Numbered from the stretch's first letter, positions 16,378 through 25,751 are shown. The stretch: 64,000 nucleotides of DNA from Tabrizicola aquatica (GCF_002900975.1 NZ_PJON01000002.1:186001-250000), one strand, 5' to 3'. Notes: a model not told the origin generated them from the letters alone. Numbers and translations: made by a program.

Positions 16378-17364
16378 ATGACCGCAGCTGTCGAGTTCCA
16401 AGATGTTTCGCGCCATTTCGGCCCCGTCCGGGCGGTCGATGGCGTGGACCTGACCATCGCCGAGGGGTCATTCTTCGCCATGCTTGGCCCATCAGGGTCA
16501 GGCAAGACCACCTGCCTGCGGCTGATCTCGGGGTTCGAAAAGCCCACGGGCGGTGCGATCCGCATCTTCGGCGAGGATGTGTCGAACACGCCGCCTCATC
16601 TGCGCAACGTGAACACGGTGTTCCAGGATTATGCCCTTTTCCCGCATCTGAACGTGCGCGACAACGTGGCCTACGGGCTGATGGTCAAAGGCGTGGGTCG
16701 CGCCGCGCGTCATGCCAAGGCCGAGGAGATGCTGGCGCTGGTCAAGCTGGACGGCTACGGCGACCGCAAACCCGCCCAGCTATCCGGGGGCCAGCGGCAA
16801 CGCGTGGCCCTGGCGCGGGCGCTGGTGAATGAGCCCCGCGTGCTGCTGCTGGACGAACCCCTGGGCGCGCTGGACCTTAAACTGCGCGAGGCAATGCAGG
16901 ACGAGCTGAAGGCACTCCAGCACAAGCTGGGGCTGACCTTCGTGTTCGTCACCCATGACCAGCACGAGGCCCTGTCGATGGCCGACAGCCTCGCCGTCTT
17001 CAATGAAGGCAAGATCGCCCAGATCGGCTCTCCGCAGGATATCTACGACCGCCCTGCCACGCGGTTCGTCGCGGATTTCGTCGGCTCGTCCAATGTCCTG
17101 CCCCCCGACCTCACCCGCGCCCTTGGCGGTCCGGCACAATGGGCCAGCCTTCGCCCCGAGGCGACGCGCCTTGCGGCGACAGGCCCGGTCTCAGGCACCG
17201 TCACCGCGCTGCGCTACCTTGGATCCGGCACCCGCGTCGTGATCCACACGGGCGCGACCGAGATCGCGGCGCTGGTTCCCGCCGGCCAACCCGTTCCGGC
17301 CGAGGGCGCGACCACCGCCATCGCCTTCGAGCCGCAGGCCCTGCACCTGATGGGAACCAACTGA
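16378..17364 (+). CDS. ydcT: Polyamine ABC transporter, ATP-binding protein YdcT
   Basis: Cytoplasmic ATPase (PotA class) energising the importer. 328 aa. Walker [11 protein letters not shown]-loop [15 protein letters not shown], signature [15 protein letters not shown], Walker [14 protein letters not shown], switch His in [11 protein letters not shown]. The C-terminal ~90 residues ([20 protein letters not shown] ... GTRVVIHTG) form the TOBE/MOP-like regulatory domain typical of polyamine and related importers. ATG 16378 begins [16 protein letters not shown] 211-bp gap with repeats separates it from ydcU. Confidence 0.93.
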   Translation: MTAAVEFQDVSRHFGPVRAVDGVDLTIAEGSFFAMLGPSGSGKTTCLRLISGFEKPTGGAIRIFGEDVSNTPPHLRNVNTVFQDYALFPHLNVRDNVAYGLMVKGVGRAARHAKAEEMLALVKLDGYGDRKPAQLSGGQRQRVALARALVNEPRVLLLDEPLGALDLKLREAMQDELKALQHKLGLTFVFVTHDQHEALSMADSLAVFNEGKIAQIGSPQDIYDRPATRFVADFVGSSNVLPPDLTRALGGPAQWASLRPEATRLAATGPVSGTVTALRYLGSGTRVVIHTGATEIAALVPAGQPVPAEGATTAIAFEPQALHLMGTN

Positions 17365-17385
17365 TGCCTGGCTTCCAGCGGCAGA

Positions 17386-17501
17386 GGGGGGCGCAGCCCC
17401 CCGCCTTCGGCTCCCCCCGGGATATTTGCGGACAGAAAATGCACTGTCGGCAATCACATTTTCTGTCTGCAAATATCCCCGCCGGAGGCTCCGCCATCGG
17501 T
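17386..17501. repeat. Inverted pair of GGGATATTTG repeats, copy 4
   Basis: A GC hairpin (GGGGGGC, GCA, GCCCCCC at 17386-17402) precedes one arm (GGGATATTTG at 17419-17428, continuing to ATG at 17441). After a 15-nt spacer comes a second arm on the other strand (17457-17479). The arms pair at 22 of 23 positions, making a long cruciform-capable structure between ydcT and ydcU. TCCGCCATCGGT at 17490-17501 is shared with the urtC copy. Confidence 0.8.
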
Positions 17502-17531
17502 CCCCAACCCAACCTCGCAGAACCAGGCGCC

Positions 17532-17556
17532 CAAAATTCTTCCTTCAAGAATTTTG
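17532..17556. repeat. A/T-rich hairpin repeat (family C), single unit
   Basis: CAAAATTCTT, spacer CCTTC, AAGAATTTTG: a perfect 10-bp inverted repeat 20 nt before the ydcU start codon. Related paired units occur at 33.7 and 37.9 kb. Within an operon it cannot be a fully efficient terminator if ydcU relies on the upstream promoter. Confidence 0.7.
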
Positions 17557-17575
17557 TGGATCAAGGGGCGCGCCG

Positions 17576-18514
17576 ATGACCGCCCCTGCGATCCTGCCCG
17601 CAAAGGGGGCGGCAGACCGGCTGACCGGAGTGTTCTGGCGGCGGCCGGGGCTCCTCCTTCTCCTTCTCGTCACCCCACCGCTTCTTTGGCTTGGCGTGGT
17701 CTACCTCGGCTCGCTCGCCGCCCTTCTTCTTCAATCCTTCTACTCGATCGACGAGTTCTCGGGCGTGGTGAAGGAAGAGTTCACGCTCAAGACCTATGCC
17801 GAACTGTTCCGGGCGCAGAATCTGGACATCATCCTGCGGACGGTGGTCATGGCGACGGCGGTCACCTTGGCCTGCGCGGTCCTCGCCTTCCCCATCGCCT
17901 ATTATGCCGCCCGTTATGCCAAGGGCCCGTGGAAGGCCGCCTTCTACCTTGGGGTCATGCTGCCGCTGTGGTCGTCCTATCTGGTCAAGGTCTATGCCTG
18001 GAAGCTGATCCTGGCGAAGGAGGGTATCCTGGGCTGGGCGGCGGAAGGCACGGGGACCGGGTTCATCATCGACGGCATCCTGTCGGTCCCCTTCCTGGAA
18101 GGCTCGTCCCTGTCGACCTCACCCTTCGGGACCTTCTTGGTCTTTGTCTACATCTGGCTGCCCTACATGATCCTGCCCATGCAGGCGGCGCTGGAGCGGG
18201 TGCCGAATTCGATGCTGGAGGCCTCGGCCGACCTTGGCGCGACCCGCAGCCAGACCTTCCGCACGGTGATCCTGCCGCTCGCGCTGCCGGGGGTGATCGC
18301 CGGGTCGATCTTCACCTTCTCGCTGACGCTGGGCGACTACATCATCCCGCAGATCGTGGGGGACAGCTCGCGCTTCATCGGGCTGACAGTCTATCAACTG
18401 CAAGGCACGGCAGGAAACACGCCCTTGGCCGCCGCTTTTGCGGTGGTGCCGATCCTGATCATGCTGGTCTACCTGTCGCTGGCCAAACGGGCGGGGGCGT
18501 TCGATGCGCTCTGA
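17576..18514 (+). CDS. ydcU: Polyamine ABC transporter, permease YdcU
   Basis: Inner-membrane permease (PotB class). 312 aa, about six transmembrane segments: [79 protein letters not shown], and the final [20 protein letters not shown]. The EAA loop is [21 protein letters not shown], which contacts the ATPase. ATG 17576 gives a start just before [11 protein letters not shown]; longer upstream frames run through the repeat region and are rejected. It overlaps ydcV by 11 nt. Confidence 0.92.
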   Translation: MTAPAILPAKGAADRLTGVFWRRPGLLLLLLVTPPLLWLGVVYLGSLAALLLQSFYSIDEFSGVVKEEFTLKTYAELFRAQNLDIILRTVVMATAVTLACAVLAFPIAYYAARYAKGPWKAAFYLGVMLPLWSSYLVKVYAWKLILAKEGILGWAAEGTGTGFIIDGILSVPFLEGSSLSTSPFGTFLVFVYIWLPYMILPMQAALERVPNSMLEASADLGATRSQTFRTVILPLALPGVIAGSIFTFSLTLGDYIIPQIVGDSSRFIGLTVYQLQGTAGNTPLAAAFAVVPILIMLVYLSLAKRAGAFDAL

Positions 18515-19307
18515 AGCTTCCTGGGGTCTGAAGCTGGCGGCGTTGGGGGGCCTTCTGTTCCTTCACCTGCCGATCCTGCTGATCTTTCTTTACGCTTTCA
18601 CGACGGAAGAGCGCAGCTATGCCTTCCCGCCGCCGGGCTATACCACCCAGTGGTTCGGCGTCGCCTGGAACCGCGAGGATATCTGGCCGCCCCTGTGGCT
18701 GTCCCTGAAGGTTGCGGCGATCTCCACCCTGATGGCGATGATCCTGGGGACGCTGGCCGCCGCCGCGATGGCGCGGGCGCGGTTCTTCGGGCGGGATCAA
18801 GTGTCGCTGCTGATCCTGCTGCCCATCGCTTTGCCTGGCGTCATTACCGGGATGTCGCTGCGGTCGGCCTTCGGGGTCATGGACATCCCGTTCAGCACCT
18901 GGACCATCGTCCTGGGCCACGCGACCTTCTGCATCGTCATCGTCTACAACAACGCCATCGCCCGGATGCGGCGTTTGTCGGGCGGCATCCTGGAGGCGAG
19001 CGCGGACCTTGGTGCCAACAGTTTCCAGACCTTTCGCTACGTCCTGCTGCCGAACCTCGGCTCGGCGCTTCTGGCGGGCGGGATGCTGGCCTTTGCGCTG
19101 AGCTTCGACGAGGTCATCGTCACCACCTTCACCGCGGGCCAGCAATCCACCCTGCCGATCTGGATGCTGAACGAGCTTGTCCGACCGCGTCAGCGCCCCG
19201 TCACCAATGTCGTCGCCATCGTGGTCTTTGCGGCCACCTTCGTGCCGATCCTCATCGCCTACTACCTCACCCGCGGCGGGTCCGAGACCGCCGGCATGGG
19301 CAAATAG
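18504..19307 (+). CDS. ydcV: Polyamine ABC transporter, permease YdcV
   Basis: Second permease (PotC class). 267 aa with six hydrophobic segments ([78 protein letters not shown]). The EAA motif is [21 protein letters not shown]. It starts within the last codons of ydcU and ends 12 nt before patD, so the transport and catabolic genes form one unit. Confidence 0.92.
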   Translation: MRSEASWGLKLAALGGLLFLHLPILLIFLYAFTTEERSYAFPPPGYTTQWFGVAWNREDIWPPLWLSLKVAAISTLMAMILGTLAAAAMARARFFGRDQVSLLILLPIALPGVITGMSLRSAFGVMDIPFSTWTIVLGHATFCIVIVYNNAIARMRRLSGGILEASADLGANSFQTFRYVLLPNLGSALLAGGMLAFALSFDEVIVTTFTAGQQSTLPIWMLNELVRPRQRPVTNVVAIVVFAATFVPILIAYYLTRGGSETAGMGK

Positions 19308-19319
19308 GGAGACCTAGAC

Positions 19320-20750
19320 ATGACCATCCAGACCAAGTTCCTGATCGGCAGCGCCTTCGAGGCGGGCCAGGAAGCGGCCGAGCAGATCCTGAACCCGCGC
19401 ACCGGGGGGCTGATCCTGGAGGTGCCCGAGGCCTCGACCGCGCAGTTGGATCGTGCTGTGGCGGCCGCACGCAAGGCGTTCGAAGGCTGGTCGCGGACCA
19501 CTCCGGCCGAGCGGTCGGCGGCGCTGTTGCAGATCGCCGACCGGATCGAGGCCGAGGCGGATGCCTTTGCGCAGCTTGAGGCGCTGAACTGCGGCAAGCC
19601 GATCAACGCGGCGCGGAATGACGAGATTCCGGCCATCGTGGACTGCTTCCGCTACTTCGCCGGTGCGGTGCGCTGCATGACGGGCACGGTGGCGGGGGAG
19701 TATCTGTCGGGCCATACCTCGATGATCCGGCGCGATCCGGTGGGGGTGGTGGCGTCGATTGCGCCCTGGAATTATCCGCTGATGATGATGGCCTGGAAAC
19801 TGGGCCCCGCCATCGGCGGCGGGAACACGGTGGTGTTCAAGCCGAGCGAGCAGACCCCGCTGACCGCTTTGAAACTGGCGCAGATCCTGGCGGACGTGCT
19901 GCCCGAGGGCGTGGTCAACGTGATCGCGGGGCGCGGGCAGACGGTGGGCAGCTACCTGATCAACCATCCGCAGGTGGACATGATCTCCCTCACCGGCGAC
20001 GTGGCGACCGGCAAGAAGATGCTGGATGCCGCCGCCAAGACGGTGAAGCGCACGCATCTGGAACTGGGGGGCAAGGCCCCCGTGGTGGTCTTTGACGACG
20101 CCGATGTCAGCGCGGTGGTCGAGGGGCTGCGGGCCTTCAGCTTCTACAACGCCGGTCAGGACTGCACCGCAGCCTGCCGGGTCTATGCCGGGAAGAAGAT
20201 CTACGACAACCTTGTCGCGGACCTTACCTCGGCGGCGTCGTCCATCGTTCTGGGGGCCGAGGACGACGCCACCAACGAAATCGGGCCGCTGATCAGCCAG
20301 CGCCAGCGGGACCGGGTGGCCAGCTTCGTCAACCGCGCGAGGGAGTTGAATCACGTCCAGATCACCACGGGCGGCGAGGCGATGGAGCAGGGGTTCTACT
20401 ACCGCCCCACTGTCGTTGCCGGGGCCAAGCAGGACGACGAGATCGTCCGGCGCGAGGTCTTTGGGCCGGTGGTCAGCGTGACGCCGTTCAGCGACGTGGA
20501 CGAGGCTGTGGGTTGGGCCAACGACAGCGACTACGGGCTGGCGTCGTCAGTCTGGACCCGCGACGTGGGTCGGGCGATGGCGACGGCGGCGCGGCTGCGC
20601 TATGGCTGCACCTGGATCAACACGCATTTCATGCTGACCAACGAGATGCCGCACGGCGGGCTGAAGCAATCCGGCTATGGCAAGGACATGTCGGCCTATG
20701 CGCTGGAGGATTATACGGTCGTCCGGCATGTGATGGTGAAGCACGGGTAG
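19320..20750 (+). CDS. patD: Gamma-aminobutyraldehyde dehydrogenase
   Basis: Oxidises 4-aminobutanal, formed from putrescine, to GABA with NAD+. 476 aa. Catalytic Cys282 sits in [15 protein letters not shown] and the general base Glu248 in [13 protein letters not shown]. Long stretches such as [19 protein letters not shown] and [17 protein letters not shown] closely follow E. coli PatD (YdcW), as does the end [19 protein letters not shown]. Position directly after ydcSTUV repeats the E. coli cluster, so the operon probably imports putrescine-type amines and oxidises the resulting aldehyde. A transaminase is not seen nearby. Confidence 0.92.
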   Translation: MTIQTKFLIGSAFEAGQEAAEQILNPRTGGLILEVPEASTAQLDRAVAAARKAFEGWSRTTPAERSAALLQIADRIEAEADAFAQLEALNCGKPINAARNDEIPAIVDCFRYFAGAVRCMTGTVAGEYLSGHTSMIRRDPVGVVASIAPWNYPLMMMAWKLGPAIGGGNTVVFKPSEQTPLTALKLAQILADVLPEGVVNVIAGRGQTVGSYLINHPQVDMISLTGDVATGKKMLDAAAKTVKRTHLELGGKAPVVVFDDADVSAVVEGLRAFSFYNAGQDCTAACRVYAGKKIYDNLVADLTSAASSIVLGAEDDATNEIGPLISQRQRDRVASFVNRARELNHVQITTGGEAMEQGFYYRPTVVAGAKQDDEIVRREVFGPVVSVTPFSDVDEAVGWANDSDYGLASSVWTRDVGRAMATAARLRYGCTWINTHFMLTNEMPHGGLKQSGYGKDMSAYALEDYTVVRHVMVKHG

Positions 20751-20829
20751 CCTCCTCGTGCGACTTCGTCTTCTCGTCGGGACGTAGCGAGGAGCGGCGA
20801 AGCCGAACGACGAGCGGGTACGCAAAGCA

Positions 20830-20858
20830 AAACCCCGGCCCCTTGCGGACCGGGGTTT
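20830..20858 (-). terminator. Bidirectional terminator between patD and trcR
   Basis: AAACCCCGG (20830-20838) and CCGGGGTTT (20850-20858) form a perfect 9-bp stem. On the minus strand it is followed by TTGCTTTGCG, so it should end the trcR transcript. It also faces patD. Confidence 0.75.
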
Positions 20859-20878
20859 CCAAATTCCACGGGGCCGGA

Positions 20879-21634
20879 TCAGCGGCGGTGGTCGTCCTCG
20901 TCCTCGTCGTCGTCGTGGCCGCCGGCGGGAAGGTTGAAGAAGCTGTCGGCGTCCGAGAAGTCGCCAGCCGGGCTGTCGTCCTTTTCTTCGTCGCCAAAGA
21001 CCTCAAGCCCGGTGGGCAGCTTCGGCTCGGTCGCCATGCCGAGAGACTGCTCGGTCGACACCAGCTTGCGGCGTTCGTCGTCGGACATGACCGTGCCCTC
21101 GGCGGCCTTCTTGCGGGCGGCGGCCTGGACGGCGGTGTCAAGCTCGGACTGTTTGCACAGGCCAAGGGCAACGGGGTCGATCGGCTGGATCGAGCCGATG
21201 TTCCAGTGGGTGCGTTCACGGATCGACTGGATCGTCGGCTTGGTGGTGCCGACCAGCTTACCGATGGCGCCGTCGCTGAGTTCCGGGTGGAACTTGACCA
21301 GCCACAGGATCGCGGCCGGGCGATCCTGGCGCTTGGACAGCGGGGTATAGCGCGGGCCGCGGCGCTTTTCCTCGCCCACGGCGGCGGCGTTGAACTTGAG
21401 CTTCATCCGATACAGCGGATCGGCCTGGGCGCGGGTGATCTCGATCGCGTCAAGCTGGTTGTTCGCGATCGGGTCAAAGCCCTTGACCCCGGCCGCCACG
21501 TCGCCGTCGGCGATGCCCTGCACCTCAAGCTCGTGCATCCCGCAGAAATCGGCGATCTGGGCGAAGCTGAGGGTCGTGTTGTCGACCAGCCAGACGGCGG
21601 TCGCCTTGGCCATGAGAGGCTTTGACATCGACAT
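20879..21634 (-). CDS. trcR: DUF1013 cell-cycle transcriptional regulator
   Basis: 251 aa. The N-terminus KPLMAKATAVWLVDNTTLSF, then FAQIADFCGMHELEVQGIADG, matches DUF1013, called TrcR in alphaproteobacterial annotation. It combines a helix-turn-helix (FHPELSDGAIGKLVGTTKPT, residues ~110-135) and LYRMKLKFNAAAVGEEKRRG with a long acidic disordered tail ending HDDDEDEDD. Probably a DNA- or RNA-polymerase-associated regulator; targets cannot be read from sequence. ATG 21634 follows AAAGGAGA at good spacing. Divergent from the RNase T2 gene. The Asp/Glu repeat tail is encoded by GAC/GAG-rich DNA at 20885-20930. Confidence 0.85.
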   Translation of the reverse strand: MSMSKPLMAKATAVWLVDNTTLSFAQIADFCGMHELEVQGIADGDVAAGVKGFDPIANNQLDAIEITRAQADPLYRMKLKFNAAAVGEEKRRGPRYTPLSKRQDRPAAILWLVKFHPELSDGAIGKLVGTTKPTIQSIRERTHWNIGSIQPIDPVALGLCKQSELDTAVQAAARKKAAEGTVMSDDERRKLVSTEQSLGMATEPKLPTGLEVFGDEEKDDSPAGDFSDADSFFNLPAGGHDDDEDEDDHRR

Positions 21635-21759
21635 CGGATCTCTCCTTTACAAATCTCTCCCGGGCCGGGAAAACGGCTGCGGGCGGGGCCCGCGAGTTCC
21701 ACGATTTCGGGGAATTCAGACGTCCATATAAGGCCAGTCGGGCAGAAGGAAAAGCGGAA

Positions 21760-22398
21760 ATGCGGACGGTCCTGGCTTTGCTTGCTGCGCTGTGGCTGGC
21801 CCCGGCGGCAAGGGCCGAGGGAGAGCGGGCGGGGGATTTCGATTACTATGTCCTGGCGCTGTCCTGGTCGGCCGCCTGGTGCGCGCTGGAGGGCGACGCG
21901 CGGGATGACCCGCAATGCGACGCCGGGCGCGGGCTGACCTTTGTCCTGCACGGGCTTTGGCCGCAGTACGACGACGGCTGGCCCAGCTTTTGCCGGACCG
22001 GCGAACGCGACCCGACGCGGGCGGAAACGGCGGCAATGGCGGATATCATGGGCGGTGCGGGGCTGGCGTTCTATCAGTGGAAGAAACACGGCCGCTGTTC
22101 TGGCCTGTCGGCCGCCGGCTATTATCGCGCGGCGCGGGAAGCCTATGACAGCATTGCGATTCCCGACCTGTTCGCCGAAGTCGACCGCCCCCTGACCCTG
22201 CCCGCCAGCGTGATCGAGGACGCGCTTCTGGAGACCAATCCCGGGCTGGAGCGGGACGGAATCACCATCACCTGCAAGGCCGGACGGATTCAGGAAGCAC
22301 GGATCTGTCTGACCCGCGACCTTGCGCCGCGCCGCTGTGGCGCTGATGTGATCCGGGATTGCCGCCTGCCCGACGCGGTGCTGGAGCCGGTCCGCTAG
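21760..22398 (+). CDS. Ribonuclease T2 family protein
   Basis: Exported endoribonuclease that cleaves RNA via a 2',3'-cyclic phosphate. 212 aa with signal peptide MRTVLALLAALWLAPAARA. Both active-site regions are present: CAS I FVLHGLWPQY (His64) and CAS II FYQWKKHGRC (Lys109, His110). Six or more Cys in the mature chain (WCALEG, QCDAG, FCRTG, GRCSG, ITCKAG, RCGADVIRDC) suggest disulfides, consistent with the periplasm. ATG 21760 gives the signal peptide; the longer upstream frame is rejected. TATAAG 29 nt upstream may be a -10 element. Confidence 0.9.
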   Translation: MRTVLALLAALWLAPAARAEGERAGDFDYYVLALSWSAAWCALEGDARDDPQCDAGRGLTFVLHGLWPQYDDGWPSFCRTGERDPTRAETAAMADIMGGAGLAFYQWKKHGRCSGLSAAGYYRAAREAYDSIAIPDLFAEVDRPLTLPASVIEDALLETNPGLERDGITITCKAGRIQEARICLTRDLAPRRCGADVIRDCRLPDAVLEPVR

Positions 22399-22614
22399 CA
22401 GGTTGGCGGGGTCGTCAGGAATGGTGGCTTCGAGGGTAAGTCGACGAAACAAGTTGTACCAATATGCGATGCCAAGGCAGCTGGGGATCTGCCCGACGGC
22501 CTAGGATTGAGCAAAAATTCACGACCCCGCCTGATGCTTGTTTAGCAGAGCCTTCTTTCTGGCGCTCGTAAAAGTTGCATGCCGCAGCATTTCACATGGC
22601 GTAAGCTGGCGGGC
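22399..22614. other. Unexplained intergenic patch with 11-bp inverted repeat
   Basis: This 216-bp gap is less GC-rich than its surroundings. GGCGGGGTCGT (22405-22415) and ACGACCCCGCC (22521-22531) are perfect inverted repeats 105 bp apart. On the minus strand a short open stretch encodes SCLGIAYWYNLFRRLTLEA, which looks like the tail of a degraded protein, possibly a transposase, but I cannot name the family. No intact gene. Confidence 0.4.
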
Positions 22615-23607
22615 CTAGGTTTCGACCTTGAGGACGATCTTGCCGACATGGCCCTCGGCCTCGATTCGCCAATGCGCGGCGGGGGCGTCGGCCAGGGAAT
22701 ATTCGCTGTCCAGCACCACCCGGAACGCGCCGCGTTCGATCATCGGCCAGACATGCGCTTCAACCTCGCGGGCGATTCGGGCCTTGGCGAGGTCCGATTG
22801 CGGCCGCAGGGTAGAGCCGGTGAAGGTCAGCCGGCGGGTCATCAGCTCGGCCCAGTTCAGCGTGACCTTGGGACCTTGCAGGAAGGCGATCTGCACAAGG
22901 CGACCGTCGTCGGCCAGGGCCTTGAGGTTCCGTTCGATATAGGGGCCGCCGACCATGTCGAGGATCAGATTCGCGCCGCCCGCATCGCGCAGGACCTGGA
23001 CGAAATCCTCATTCCGGTAGTTCAGCGCGACTTCGGCGCCAAGGTCGCGGCAGACCTGAACCTTGTCGTCCGAGCCGGCGGTGGCAAAGACGCGGGCGCC
23101 CAGGGCCTGGGCGATCTGGATGGCGGTGGTCCCGATGCCCGAGGTGCCGCCGTGGACCAGAAAGCGTTCGCCCGCCTGCAACCCGCCGCGCATGACAACG
23201 TTCGACCAGACGGTGAAGCAGGTTTCCGGCAGGCAGGCGGCGTCACGCAGCGACAGGCCGCGCGGAATCGGCAGGGCGTGCGATTCGTGGGTGGCGACGT
23301 ATTCGGCATAGCCCCCGCCCGGCAGCAGCGCGCAGACCTGATCGCCGATCTGCCAGCGGCTGACGCCCGGCCCGACCTCGACCACCGTGCCGGAACATTC
23401 GAGGCCCGGCAGCGGCGAGGCCGAGGCGGGCGGCGCATACATGCCGGCGCGTTGCAGCGCGTCGGGACGGTTCACCCCGGCATAGGCGACGCGGATGATG
23501 ATCTGGCCGTGGCCTGGCACCGGGACCGGGACCGAGACCGGCTGCAACACATCCGGCCCGCCGGGCTGCGAGATTTCGACGGCAAGCATGGAGTGGGAAA
23601 GCGCCAT
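22615..23607 (-). CDS. NAD(P)H quinone oxidoreductase, PIG3 type
   Basis: Zinc-independent MDR-superfamily reductase, most like the PIG3/TP53I3 quinone oxidoreductases. 330 aa. Visible motifs: PVPGHGQIIIRVAYAGVNRPD, GLECSGTVVEVGPGVSRWQIGD, CLPETCFTVWSNVVMRGGL and the cofactor loop FLVHGGTSGIGTTAIQIAQALG. The structural-zinc Cys cluster of alcohol dehydrogenases is absent. Start at 23607 (MALSHSMLAVEIS); Met7 at 23589 is possible. Same strand as the COQ9 gene, 30 nt downstream, so probably co-transcribed. The physiological quinone is unknown. Confidence 0.87.
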   Translation of the reverse strand: MALSHSMLAVEISQPGGPDVLQPVSVPVPVPGHGQIIIRVAYAGVNRPDALQRAGMYAPPASASPLPGLECSGTVVEVGPGVSRWQIGDQVCALLPGGGYAEYVATHESHALPIPRGLSLRDAACLPETCFTVWSNVVMRGGLQAGERFLVHGGTSGIGTTAIQIAQALGARVFATAGSDDKVQVCRDLGAEVALNYRNEDFVQVLRDAGGANLILDMVGGPYIERNLKALADDGRLVQIAFLQGPKVTLNWAELMTRRLTFTGSTLRPQSDLAKARIAREVEAHVWPMIERGAFRVVLDSEYSLADAPAAHWRIEAEGHVGKIVLKVET

Positions 23608-23637
23608 GGGTCAGGTTCCGGCTGGTCGGGGCTTCGG

Positions 23638-24309
23638 TCAGTCCCGGCGCAGGCCGGGCAGGTTATCTGGCAGCTTGGGTGCCTTGATCCCCTGCATAGC
23701 CTTGAACGGGCCCGAGAGCAGCACTTTTCCCAACGGATTTTCCTTGAAATTCGCCTTCAGCTTCTCGAACTGCATGACGCCGTCGATGCGGCGGTCCAGA
23801 AACTCCCATGTGTCATGGTGGCCGGTGCTGTCGTCGCCCAGCCAGTACAGCACCGTCGCGCCATAGACGGCCGAAAGCGTGGCGCGCTTGGTGTACCAGT
23901 TCAGGTCCTGCGAGCTGTCGCCCAGCGCGGACCAGATCCGGTCGGCCGTGGTCCAGACCGCCCTTGCGCCGTCGGCGGCGTGCTGCGGCAGCGAGAACAG
24001 CGTGGTGCCGCGGCGCACCAGTTCGCGGTCCGCAAGGTCAAGGCGGGTGCGGACAGCAAAGGCGATCCGGTCGCGAAAGCGCATGGCTGAAAGGTCGGAG
24101 GCGGCAAGCGTTGCCACCATCGCGGCATCACCCCGGGCGTGATAGGCCAAAGCCAGGTCCACCCCGCCGCGCGGGAACAGCGCGCGGGCCAGTGCCGGGT
24201 CGATTGCCGCATCCGCAGCAGCGGCGCGCAGGCTGCGGTCTGACCAGCCGTCAAAGGGCACATGGCCCAGCGCCGCATCAAGCAGGCGATCCTTGAGGTC
24301 CTGGGTCAT
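23638..24309 (-). CDS. COQ9-family ubiquinone biosynthesis protein
   Basis: 223 aa. COQ9 proteins bind lipids and present ubiquinone intermediates to the COQ7 hydroxylase. The N-terminus LKDRLLDAALGHVPFDGWSD and the core WTTADRIWSALGDSSQDLNWY, then TKRATLSAVYGATVLYWLGD, are diagnostic. TetR-like helices are implied, without a DNA-binding role. The frame extends to 24363, but ATG 24309 follows AAGGAAAC and starts MTQDLKDRLL. It is divergent from rpsU and is followed by the quinone oxidoreductase gene, fitting a quinone theme. Confidence 0.9.
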   Translation of the reverse strand: MTQDLKDRLLDAALGHVPFDGWSDRSLRAAAADAAIDPALARALFPRGGVDLALAYHARGDAAMVATLAASDLSAMRFRDRIAFAVRTRLDLADRELVRRGTTLFSLPQHAADGARAVWTTADRIWSALGDSSQDLNWYTKRATLSAVYGATVLYWLGDDSTGHHDTWEFLDRRIDGVMQFEKLKANFKENPLGKVLLSGPFKAMQGIKAPKLPDNLPGLRRD

Positions 24310-24398
24310 CGGCCGTTTCCTTCTTCGGTGGACAAGGGACACCCCCTTTGTTATAGGGCGCACGCCTGCACAAGACAGTGCAACTCTAGCTTAGGAAG

Positions 24399-24412
24399 GT
24401 GGTGACAACCAC
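24399..24412 (+). promoter_or_regulatory. Hairpin abutting the rpsU start codon
   Basis: GTGGT-GACA-ACCAC is a perfect 5-bp stem that ends at the base before ATG 24413. The Shine-Dalgarno AGGAAGG (24393-24399) touches its left arm. It may tune translation of S21. Confidence 0.4.
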
Positions 24413-24619
24413 ATGCAGGTCAGCGTCCGCGACAATAACGTCGAACAGGCTCTCCGTGCCCTGAAGAAAAAACTTCAGCGTGAAGGCGTGTTTCGCGAAA
24501 TGAAGCTTAAGCAGCATTTCGAGAAGCCCTCCGTCAAGAAAGCACGCGAACAAGCCGAAGCCGTGCGCCGTGCAAGGAAACTTGCCCGGAAGAAGCTTCA
24601 GCGCGAAGGCGGTCTTTAA
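24413..24619 (+). CDS. rpsU: 30S ribosomal protein S21
   Basis: Small basic ribosomal protein important for initiation near the anti-Shine-Dalgarno region of 16S rRNA. 68 aa, usual length. [40 protein letters not shown] and the Arg/Lys-rich tail are unmistakable. It is monocistronic here: a strong terminator follows within 40 nt, and the next gene has its own start region. Confidence 0.97.
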   Translation: MQVSVRDNNVEQALRALKKKLQREGVFREMKLKQHFEKPSVKKAREQAEAVRRARKLARKKLQREGGL

Positions 24620-24658
24620 GACGTCAAGCGACACTGGGGGAGCGATCCCCGCCCGATC

Positions 24659-24687
24659 AACCCCCGTCCTTCTGGCCGGGGGTTTTT
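24659..24687 (+). terminator. Intrinsic terminator of rpsU
   Basis: AACCCCCG (24659-24666), a 10-nt loop, CGGGGGTT (24677-24684), with the T run continuing to 24687. The 8-bp GC stem plus five Ts is a canonical factor-independent terminator 40 nt after the rpsU stop. Confidence 0.88.
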
Positions 24688-24737
24688 CATTGACGATGGC
24701 CGGTTGGGACGCGAAGGCAAGGGACGGGGGCAGACAG

Positions 24738-25751
24738 ATGCGCAAGGTGCTGATCACGGGAACGGCGGGCTTCATCGGCTTTCATCTGGCGCAACTCTTG
24801 CTGGCCGAAGGGGTCCGCGTGGTCGGCTATGACGGGATGACGCCCTATTACGACCCGGCGCTGAAGCGGCGGCGGCATCAGATCCTGCTGCAATCCCCCG
24901 GTTTCCGCTGCGAAGAAGGGATGCTGGAGGACATGGACCGACTGCAATCCCTGTGCGAGGCAGAGCAGCCCGACATGATCGTCCACCTCGCCGCGCAGGC
25001 CGGCGTGCGCTATTCGCTGGAGAACCCGCGCGCCTATGTCGATGCGAACCTGACCGGCACGTTCAACGTGATGGAGTGTGCGCGGATGCTGGGGGTGGGG
25101 CATCTGCTGATGGCCTCGACGTCGTCGGTCTATGGCGCGAATACCGAACTGCCGTTCCGCGAGACGGACAAGACCGATCACCCGCTGACCCTGTACGCCG
25201 CGACCAAGAAGGCGAACGAGGCGATGGCGCACAGCTATGCGCATCTGTGGAAGCTGCCGACGACCATGTTCCGCTTCTTCACCGTCTACGGACCTTGGGG
25301 GCGCCCCGACATGGCGCTGTTCCGTTTTGTCCGCGCCGCGCTGGAGGGCGAGGCGATCACCGTCTACAACCACGGCCGAATGGCGCGGGATTTCACCTAT
25401 GTCACCGACCTGGTGCGCGGCATCCGGCTGCTGCTGGACCAGCCACCGGCCCTGCCGGGCGCGGGCGGCGAGCCGATTCCCGGCGACAGCCTAAGCCCCG
25501 TCGCCCCGTTCCGCGTGGTGAACATCGGCAACAGCACCCGCGTCCCGCTGATGGAATTCATCGCCGAGATCGAACGCGCCCTGGGCCAGGACATCCGCAA
25601 GGACTTTACCGAGATGCACAAGGGCGACGTGCCCGAGACCTGGGCGGATTGCGCGCTGCTGGAGCGGTTGACGGGGTACCGCCCCCAAACCACTGTCCGC
25701 GAGGGGGTGGGGCGCTTTGTCGAGTGGTACCGCGACTATCACCAGGTCTAG
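24738..25751 (+). CDS. NAD-dependent epimerase, UDP-glucuronate 4-epimerase type
   Basis: Extended short-chain dehydrogenase acting on a nucleotide sugar, most likely UDP-glucuronate/UDP-galacturonate interconversion for surface polysaccharide. 337 aa. Cofactor loop VLITGTAGFIGFHLAQLL, catalytic Ser in LLMASTSSVYGAN, and YxxxK in LTLYAATKKANEAMA. VVGYDGMTPYYDPALKRRR and FFTVYGPWGRPDMALF are typical of UDP-glucuronate epimerases. ATG 24738 starts MRKVLITG; upstream frame crosses the rpsU terminator and is rejected. Its end overlaps the convergent lrp gene by 4 nt. No glycan genes adjoin, so the end product is unclear. Confidence 0.87.
   Translation: MRKVLITGTAGFIGFHLAQLLLAEGVRVVGYDGMTPYYDPALKRRRHQILLQSPGFRCEEGMLEDMDRLQSLCEAEQPDMIVHLAAQAGVRYSLENPRAYVDANLTGTFNVMECARMLGVGHLLMASTSSVYGANTELPFRETDKTDHPLTLYAATKKANEAMAHSYAHLWKLPTTMFRFFTVYGPWGRPDMALFRFVRAALEGEAITVYNHGRMARDFTYVTDLVRGIRLLLDQPPALPGAGGEPIPGDSLSPVAPFRVVNIGNSTRVPLMEFIAEIERALGQDIRKDFTEMHKGDVPETWADCALLERLTGYRPQTTVREGVGRFVEWYRDYHQV

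Noticed and set aside
20513-21625. A 370-codon plus-strand frame over patD end and trcR
   Set aside because: It crosses the patD stop region and terminator and is antisense to trcR.
21760-22398. Gln instead of Glu before Trp in the RNase T2 CAS II motif (YQWKKHG) as a sign of inactivity
   Set aside because: The family pattern, as I recall it, allows Glu or Gln at that position; both catalytic His residues and Lys are present.
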